From NCBI GenBank assembly GCA_016789295.1, contig JAEUQL010000083.1:1-10928 (forward strand): DNA of 10,928 nucleotides. The letters are read 5' to 3'. The position numbers and the translations under genes are program-made. Below the pieces are notes generated by a model. It was given only the letters and a program-made list of their open reading frames with translations. It made no database searches and was not told where the DNA came from. Positions 6,338-10,928 of this stretch are shown piece after piece. Every line of letters begins with the position of its first letter. Positions within the stretch are counted from its first letter, which is position 1. The stretch comes from Blastocatellia bacterium (lineage in GTDB: Bacteria > Acidobacteriota > Blastocatellia > Chloracidobacteriales > JADJPF01).

Positions 6338-7279
6338 ATGTATAGTATTGGGGTGAATGAAAGCAATAAGACACAGCGCCTCCGCATCAGCGGTATTTTC
6401 ATTCCCAAGAAGTGCTTTGCATCCTTGATATTCCTTTGTGGCGACAAACTCGGAACGGCTATTCGTATTGATCGACCTAAAATGCTCATAGGCCGAGACA
6501 GCGAGGTTGTAGACATAGCTCTAGACGACGATGTTGCATCACGGGTGCACGCTCAGATATTTACACTAACCTCTGATGATGGAGAAAAACAGTTCTGGTT
6601 TTCCGATCTGGGTAGCACAAATGGAACGCTGCTCAACGGTATTCTTCTGGCTAAACAAGACCCTAAACAACTTCGAGATGGAGACAAGATAAAGATAGGC
6701 CGTCAGCTTTTCAAATTTGCTCTTCTTGATGAACTTGAAGTAGAGTACCAGGAACGAGTACACGAACTGATAGTACATGATGATCTTACTGGACTGCTAA
6801 CACGCAAAAGCTTTGCTTTTGAGCTTGAGCGAGAACTAGTTCGCTCTCAACGCCATCGCCACGAGTTTTGTATCTTGATGATGGATATAGATTTTTTCAA
6901 AAAGGTCAATGATACTTACGGTCATTTGATTGGTAGTGAAGTGCTACATCTGACAGCCAAAGTCATACAAAGAACTTTGCGTGACTCTGATGTAGTTGCC
7001 AGATATGGTGGGGAAGAGTTCATTGCACTCCTTCCAGAAACTGCAAAGCATAAAGGCATAGAAGCAGCCGATAGAGTCAGAGAAGCTATGGAGAAATATA
7101 GATTTCCTGCCTCACTACACGACCCCGAAGCGTTTATAAATATCACTATAAGTATTGGTGTAGCAGAATTTCCAAGCGACAAACTCAACTCTACAGCACT
7201 TATAGAAGCGGCTGATCAAGCACTTTATGAAGCAAAGCAGACAGGAAGAAACCGTGTCTGCATCTTCAAAAATTCCTGA
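6338..7279 (+). CDS. FHA domain-containing diguanylate cyclase (GGDEF)
   Basis: Soluble signalling enzyme of 313 residues, predicted to make cyclic di-GMP from two GTP. The FHA domain (~37-128) carries GRDSEV (52-57), SRVHA (68-72) and DLGSTNGT (90-97), the conserved phosphothreonine-binding residues. After a short helix the GGDEF domain (~146-311) begins with DDLTGLLTR and contains MDIDFFKKVNDTYGH (182-196, metal and substrate contacts) and an intact active-site loop GGEEF (224-228). RDSD at 215-218 sits five residues before the loop, as expected for the RxxD product-inhibition site. There are no membrane segments. FHA presumably docks a phosphorylated partner and so gates or places the cyclase; no Ser/Thr kinase is in the window. 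No good ribosome site precedes the ATG; GTG at 6353 is an alternative start. It converges with the next gene across 4 bp. Confidence 0.93.
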   Translation: MYSIGVNESNKTQRLRISGIFIPKKCFASLIFLCGDKLGTAIRIDRPKMLIGRDSEVVDIALDDDVASRVHAQIFTLTSDDGEKQFWFSDLGSTNGTLLNGILLAKQDPKQLRDGDKIKIGRQLFKFALLDELEVEYQERVHELIVHDDLTGLLTRKSFAFELERELVRSQRHRHEFCILMMDIDFFKKVNDTYGHLIGSEVLHLTAKVIQRTLRDSDVVARYGGEEFIALLPETAKHKGIEAADRVREAMEKYRFPASLHDPEAFINITISIGVAEFPSDKLNSTALIEAADQALYEAKQTGRNRVCIFKNS

Positions 7280-7283
7280 TAGT

Positions 7284-8639
7284 TCAGTCTCTACAGTAAC
7301 GAGAAGTTTCAGTAGAAATAACTGGGAAAGAGTCATCAAGAACAACTTCATAGTTTATATCTACTCTATTTCCATCCTCATCGACTCCATATCCTTGAGC
7401 ATAGAACTGTCCAAACCAATCTTCTATACTACGCCCAGTCATTCTGATCTCAATGCGATATCTTGCATAGCTGCTTGGTCGGCTAGAATCTACAAAAGAA
7501 CCTACAGGCACTCTTCTGCCAGAAAAAGATACTTTATCAGCATTGAGTTTCTGCCATCTTATGGGGAAACCTCCTGTTTCTTGCAGTATTAGATCAAATT
7601 TATAAATATAACCGTTGGAGATCTGTATTCTAGATCTATTTTTGACACTAGCTACTACCTTGGAAGTTGTATGACGAACAGGCTTTGCTTTCGGTTCAGA
7701 CATATTTGTATTGTCAGTGCCTGAACTTGGAATAGTTGAAGAGATAGTTGAAGAACTGCTATTGTTTGGAGTATTAGAGATAGAAGCAGTAGTTGGCTGA
7801 GAAGTTTTCTTCGAAGGAAAATTTTGGTCTGTAGTTTGAGTAGGTGTTGAGCTACTAGTAGTTTTTGAGCTTACAGAAGCTGTTGTTCTACTGCTTGTGA
7901 CAGAAGGATCTACTGTTTTGGAAGTTTTTGCCTGCCCGGTTGTTGAATTACCAAGATCTTCTTTCTTGGAAAGATTAGGTTCTACTACTTCCTTGTCATC
8001 CTTATTGTTATTACTATTTTTATTGTCTACTTTTGCTGTTCTTGATGATGTTACTTTTTTGCTAGAAGTATCTGGATCAGGTATAACCTGAATTTCTGTC
8101 TCCTCTGAGATTTCCTGTGCCAATTCTACATCTTCTATTTGGCTAACTTCTGTGGAATCGGTTCCCTGCTGCTTGGAAGGTTTGGTAAAGCTATAAACAC
8201 CAAACATAGATATCAGAATAATCATCGTGGCAGCAAGAGTAGTTACCAACTTTCTATCTTTACCTGCGTAGCCTACTATAGCAGCTTGTGTTAAAGCAGC
8301 ACCAGTAATGGCAGCAACTTCTGGCTTGATCTCTTGTGTCCTAGCAGCAGATTCACTCTTAGAAAGAGAGCTTTCTGCTACTTCCTGACTGTAAGAAAGC
8401 GATTGAGAGACAGATGGTGTTTCTACTATCAATTCATCTCGCATCGTATTAATAAGTTGCAGTGCTATTCCATGGACAGGGCAATTGCTATTTGTGGCAG
8501 GATAGTATTTGTTGCATATGAAGCAATGTGCAGCAGCAGGGCTGTCCGATGCTGGTAGATCAATCAACTTTGTACCGTCTTTGGTGCAGAACTGAACCTG
8601 GTCTGTGTAGTCTTTCCGGCATACAGGACATTTTTTCAT
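7284..8639 (-). CDS. Cysteine-ribbon, single-pass membrane protein with Ser/Thr-rich extracytoplasmic linker and C-terminal domain
   Basis: Protein of 451 residues, function unknown. The N-terminus has two cysteine-ribbon units, C4-x2-C7-x10-C18 and C39-x2-C42-x10-C53, each one cysteine short of a four-Cys zinc site; together they could bind a shared metal, or be degenerate. A helical segment follows, then one transmembrane helix at about 131-150. Residues ~155-325 are low-complexity Ser/Thr/Asn/Lys, likely disordered and extracytoplasmic. The last ~115 residues (330-445, IYKFDLILQETGGFPIRWQK onward) look like a compact beta-rich domain that I do not recognise. Ribbon-TM-linker proteins of this style are common in Acidobacteriota. 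The ATG at 8639 is chosen because GAGGAGGGG (8655-8647) precedes it; the ATG at 8657 directly abuts and would use up this site. A sigma-54-like promoter lies 86 bp upstream. Confidence 0.85.
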   Translation of the reverse strand: MKKCPVCRKDYTDQVQFCTKDGTKLIDLPASDSPAAAHCFICNKYYPATNSNCPVHGIALQLINTMRDELIVETPSVSQSLSYSQEVAESSLSKSESAARTQEIKPEVAAITGAALTQAAIVGYAGKDRKLVTTLAATMIILISMFGVYSFTKPSKQQGTDSTEVSQIEDVELAQEISEETEIQVIPDPDTSSKKVTSSRTAKVDNKNSNNNKDDKEVVEPNLSKKEDLGNSTTGQAKTSKTVDPSVTSSRTTASVSSKTTSSSTPTQTTDQNFPSKKTSQPTTASISNTPNNSSSSTISSTIPSSGTDNTNMSEPKAKPVRHTTSKVVASVKNRSRIQISNGYIYKFDLILQETGGFPIRWQKLNADKVSFSGRRVPVGSFVDSSRPSSYARYRIEIRMTGRSIEDWFGQFYAQGYGVDEDGNRVDINYEVVLDDSFPVISTETSRYCRD

Positions 8640-8646
8640 AATACTT

Positions 8647-8655
8647 CCCCTCCTC
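8647..8655 (-). promoter_or_regulatory. Ribosome binding site deciding the start of the ribbon protein
   Basis: GAGGAGGGG on the minus strand contains GGAGG (8653-8649), nine bases before the ATG at 8639. It lies inside the first codons of the longer alternative frame starting at 8657, which argues for the shorter protein. Confidence 0.7.
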
Positions 8656-8724
8656 ATTCTTAAACCTTGTCACAGTGAAGATTGGCTACAAGTTCTTCTG
8701 AGTTTTAAAGACAGAGCTTTTTCC

Positions 8725-8740
8725 AACAACTTTTGTGCCA
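8725..8740 (-). promoter_or_regulatory. Sigma-54-like promoter (-24/-12) upstream of the ribbon protein gene
   Basis: On the minus strand TGGCACAAAAGTTGTT matches the sigma-54 consensus TGGCAC-N5-TTGCW with the right spacing. The -24 element is perfect. The -12 element is TTGTT, where the C of the conserved GC is a T, which usually weakens the promoter. Transcription would start near 8714, leaving a leader of about 75 nt. The nearby sigma-54 activator (from 9905) makes such a promoter plausible here. Confidence 0.4.
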
Positions 8741-8756
8741 GATAAGATAGTGAGAG

Positions 8757-8773
8757 AAAAACCAGAACTGGTT
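8757..8773 (-). terminator. Possible weak intrinsic terminator after the STAND gene
   Basis: The minus strand reads AACCAG-TT-CTGGTTTTT: a short hairpin (five pairs with a GTTC loop) running into five T residues, about 105 nt after the STAND stop codon and just before the sigma-54-like promoter. The stem is short, so termination would be inefficient. Alternatively the 14-bp palindrome AACCAG-AA-CTGGTT is an operator. Confidence 0.3.
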
Positions 8774-8878
8774 GTATCTATCTTCTTAAAGATCAGTAGT
8801 AGCCTCATCAGAAACACCGGATTTATCTATACTATATCGTGTGCACTTCTGCACCATTTCGTATACTATCCAAAATTC

Positions 8879-9841
8879 TTACAAAGCAGCAGCAAAGTGG
8901 ACAAAGCTCTCGTGTGGAATGTTTATCACACTGTTGTCTAGCCAATACTGCTGTACAAGACAGTGTCTTTCTGCAAGCGTATCAAGTAGATCGGATATTT
9001 GGGAAGAGGCATTATCTGGCATAGTTTTTATACCCTTTTCTCTAATTTGCCTAACAGACTGAGCTGACCAACGTGGAAGTTTCAAGATCACTTCCTTTAG
9101 AAGAGATGCTAGACTCTCTTGATCCAATCCTATTCGAAGACGCTCCCAATCTACTCTCAAATAGCTTGGGAGGTTGTGTGTCAACTGTCCAAGCAGGTTT
9201 ATACTCATAGGGTGACCTTCTGTACGTTCTGCTATAAATGCAGCCTCTTTGGCTGATAACTGATAGTTGTGAGCTTTAAGGAAGTACTGAAGAATATCTT
9301 CTACATCAAAGCGTAGGTCTAGTTTAGTTAAGGTAGCACTTCTGTTTCCTAATCTAGTTCCACGACGAAGATTAGCGGGTTTGCGACTGGCAACCACTAC
9401 TTTGGTAAAAGCTGGTAGGTTGTCGATCATCTGTTCAAGAAGGGTGATAATAGCTTCTGACTTGGCTACAACCTCAAAGTTATCGAATATCATTGAGCTT
9501 ATAGCAAGATCGTGAAGAGCAATTAGCACCAACTCTAATGCTTGTTTAGAACTAGAAAACAAACTATTTTCTGTTATTGTTTTGCCACAGATAGACTGCA
9601 ATAGGTTCTGTAAAAAAGAGAGTGGATCTCTGTCAGCTTCATCCAGAGTCAACCACCTAATCGAATGACCTTCACGATTTGCCAAGGCTGCAAGTGTTGT
9701 GGTTTTTCCATAACCACTTTCAGCCTCTATGATTACAAGAGGTAGGTCAAAGACGCTTGAAAAGAAATTTTTCAAGTATGCCCGCTCTAGAGCCAAAGGA
9801 TGAGAAAGAGCGCGGCAGTACTTGATAGTATTATCTAGCAA
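8879..9841 (-). CDS. MalT-like STAND P-loop NTPase, lacking TPR and LuxR parts
   Basis: Cytoplasmic 320-residue protein matching only the N-terminal NTPase switch of MalT-type regulators. Seen: Walker A ESGYGKTT (41-48), Walker B SMIFDNFE (116-123), a sensor-like VVVASRKP (148-155), the LRFDVEDILQYF segment (176-187), RTEGHPMSINLL (206-217, equivalent to the conserved TEG-P motif), and a winged-helix-like end at HESFVHFAA (310-318). Full MalT relatives are about 900 residues and continue into TPR and LuxR-type DNA-binding domains; here the frame stops right after the winged helix, so it is a solo switch or a truncated gene. Start codon TTG at 9841 is inferred: the frame has a stop 10 codons upstream, no ATG precedes the P-loop, and AAGGG lies about 11 bases before it. 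It is 63 bp downstream of the sigma-54 activator on the same strand, so probably co-transcribed. Confidence 0.8.
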   Translation of the reverse strand: MLDNTIKYCRALSHPLALERAYLKNFFSSVFDLPLVIIEAESGYGKTTTLAALANREGHSIRWLTLDEADRDPLSFLQNLLQSICGKTITENSLFSSSKQALELVLIALHDLAISSMIFDNFEVVAKSEAIITLLEQMIDNLPAFTKVVVASRKPANLRRGTRLGNRSATLTKLDLRFDVEDILQYFLKAHNYQLSAKEAAFIAERTEGHPMSINLLGQLTHNLPSYLRVDWERLRIGLDQESLASLLKEVILKLPRWSAQSVRQIREKGIKTMPDNASSQISDLLDTLAERHCLVQQYWLDNSVINIPHESFVHFAAAL

Positions 9842-9904
9842 GCTCTTGATCCCTTCTCTGGAATAGCTACATTAAAAATCTTCCAGTCTGGCCAGCAGTT
9901 AATC

Positions 9905-10928
9905 TTATCGCTCGTACTGTTCCAATTTTCTGTAAAGAGTTTTGCGTCCAATACCAAGTATACTGGCAGTTTTGGTTTTGTCGCCTTTTGTGAAATTTAG
10001 TGTCTGTTCTATTATTCTGCGCTCTATCATTTCCAGAGGAGTTCCAAGCTCTATCTCTATGCTGCGTCGTTCATTGAGACCAATAGAGACAGAAGCCAAT
10101 ACTTCTTCTGGCAAGTCATCGACTGTTATAACTCTACCTTTTGCAAGAATTAAAGCTCGCTCGATTATATTGCCAAGCTCTCTTACATTTCCAGGCCAAT
10201 TGTAGCTCTTCAGGGCTTGCAGTGCAGCATCCGAAATGCCAGTAATAAACTTGCCATTTCTCTTCTTGTATAGATCAATGAAGTGCATTGCTAGCAGTGG
10301 GATGTCTTCTCTGCGTTCTCTAAGTGCTGGAAGTCGGATAGGATAGACATTAAGTCTGTAGTAGAGGTCAGCACGAAAACGACCCTGCTCTATGGCCTCC
10401 TTCAGCCCAACATTTGTAGCTGCAATGATGCGCACATCAACTTTTAGGCTTTCATTGCTTCCTACACGAGTAAAAGTCCCATCTTGTAGTACTCTGAGAA
10501 GTTTTACTTGTGCCGCAGGACTCATCTCGGCTACTTCATCGAGAAAGAGTGTGCCAAGGTTGGCCTCTTCAAACTTCCCTATTCTTCGACTACGAGCATC
10601 GGTAAACGCTCCTCGCTCGTGTCCAAAAAGCTCGGACTCCATAAGGTTTTCAGGGATTGCACCACAATTGACTTTGACGAAAGGGGCGGATCGGCGTGAA
10701 GAGTTTTCTTGTATCAATTTTGAAAGTAGCTCTTTTCCTGTTCCTGACTCACCTTCTATCAGTACAGTCGTGTTTGTATCTGCTACATTGAGTGCCATTT
10801 CGATGGCCTGGCGTAGCTTCTCACTCGACCCAACCATCAAACCATCTATCTGCATATCTTTTAATTCGCCTCTTAACCTAAAAATCTCTGCAGATAGTTG
10901 TTCACGTTCCATAGCTATTGCTATTTGG
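9905..10928 (-). CDS. Sigma-54-dependent transcriptional activator, AAA+ and Fis-type HTH (N-terminus missing)
   Basis: Bacterial enhancer-binding protein that uses ATP to remodel sigma-54 RNA polymerase. Numbered from the first Met in view (10912): Walker A GESGTGKE (54-61), the sigma-54 contact loop as GAFTDA (101-106; the usual form is GAFTGA), Walker B TLFLDEV (121-127), arginine-finger region GRFRADLYYRLNV (177-189), sensor II WPGNVREL (239-246), and a Fis-type HTH at the end (KTKTASILGIGRKTLYRKL, 312-330). The frame stays open to the window edge, and the residues before that Met, QIAIA leading into MEREQLSAEI, look like the last helix of a GAF domain, so Met 10912 is probably internal and a sensory domain lies outside the window. 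The STAND gene follows 63 bp downstream. It is a candidate activator of the sigma-54-like promoter at 8725-8740. Confidence 0.93.
   Translation of the reverse strand, partial: QIAIAMEREQLSAEIFRLRGELKDMQIDGLMVGSSEKLRQAIEMALNVADTNTTVLIEGESGTGKELLSKLIQENSSRRSAPFVKVNCGAIPENLMESELFGHERGAFTDARSRRIGKFEEANLGTLFLDEVAEMSPAAQVKLLRVLQDGTFTRVGSNESLKVDVRIIAATNVGLKEAIEQGRFRADLYYRLNVYPIRLPALRERREDIPLLAMHFIDLYKKRNGKFITGISDAALQALKSYNWPGNVRELGNIIERALILAKGRVITVDDLPEEVLASVSIGLNERRSIEIELGTPLEMIERRIIEQTLNFTKGDKTKTASILGIGRKTLYRKLEQYER

Noticed and set aside
6199..6516. N-terminal extension of the TIG protein (about 106 residues)
   Set aside because: It would bury the signal peptide inside the protein and overlap the divergent cyclase gene; the ATG at 6198 gives a normal secreted protein.
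8841..8854. GTGCA-CTTC-TGCAC hairpin as a terminator
   Set aside because: A five-pair stem with no T tract on either strand; too weak to call.
8789..8878. Continuation of the STAND protein past its TAA
   Set aside because: The frame is open for 30 codons but shows no TPR-like pattern; such a run is not rare by chance.
8735..9062. Plus-strand frames of 61-73 codons
   Set aside because: They lie in the spacer and antisense to the STAND gene, in several overlapping frames with no ribosome sites or recognisable domains.

Overview
The window is AT-rich (by eye about 40% GC) bacterial chromosomal DNA. It holds seven protein genes, two of them cut by the window edges, and one large gene-free stretch. 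The protein styles suggest an Acidobacteriota-like organism: a paired-cysteine ribbon opening with 'KKCPVCRKDY..FCTKDG', a zinc anti-sigma-like motif joined to a membrane segment and TPR-like helices, FHA-GGDEF, and a sigma-54 activator with a GAF-like tail. This placement (perhaps Blastocatellia) is an inference from style, not a search result. No rRNA, tRNA, transposase, integrase or CRISPR array is seen.

Layout. 1-2254 (minus): membrane-anchored HxxxCxxC/TPR-like protein, C-terminus beyond the left edge. 2255-3091: 837 bp with no convincing gene but dense structure. It contains a foldable 73-nt element, two blocks of short inverted half-sites on a 21-22 bp period, several palindromes, and a CRP-type operator just before the next gene. 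3092-3835 (plus): di-iron repair protein Ric/YtfE/ScdA. 3839-4537 (minus): Crp/Fnr regulator, convergent with ric. 4723-6198 (minus): secreted Ig-like/TIG protein. 6338-7279 (plus): FHA-GGDEF diguanylate cyclase, divergent from the TIG gene. 7284-8639 (minus): ribbon-TM-Ser/Thr-rich protein, convergent with the cyclase. 8879-9841 (minus): short MalT-like STAND NTPase without TPR or LuxR parts. 9905-10928 (minus): sigma-54 AAA+ activator, N-terminus beyond the right edge.

How it may work together. Most genes concern sensing and regulation. The best-supported link is ric with its convergent Crp/Fnr neighbour: the regulator carries the CRP-type R-E-x-x-x-R recognition residues, and a TGTGA-N6-TCACC site lies at the likely ric promoter. 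This suggests control of iron-centre repair under nitrosative or oxidative stress. A second, weaker link is a sigma-54-like promoter before the ribbon protein gene, close to the sigma-54 activator/STAND pair. The FHA-GGDEF protein adds a phosphothreonine-gated c-di-GMP output.

The least explained part of the window is the 21-bp-phased half-site array at 2515-2848.
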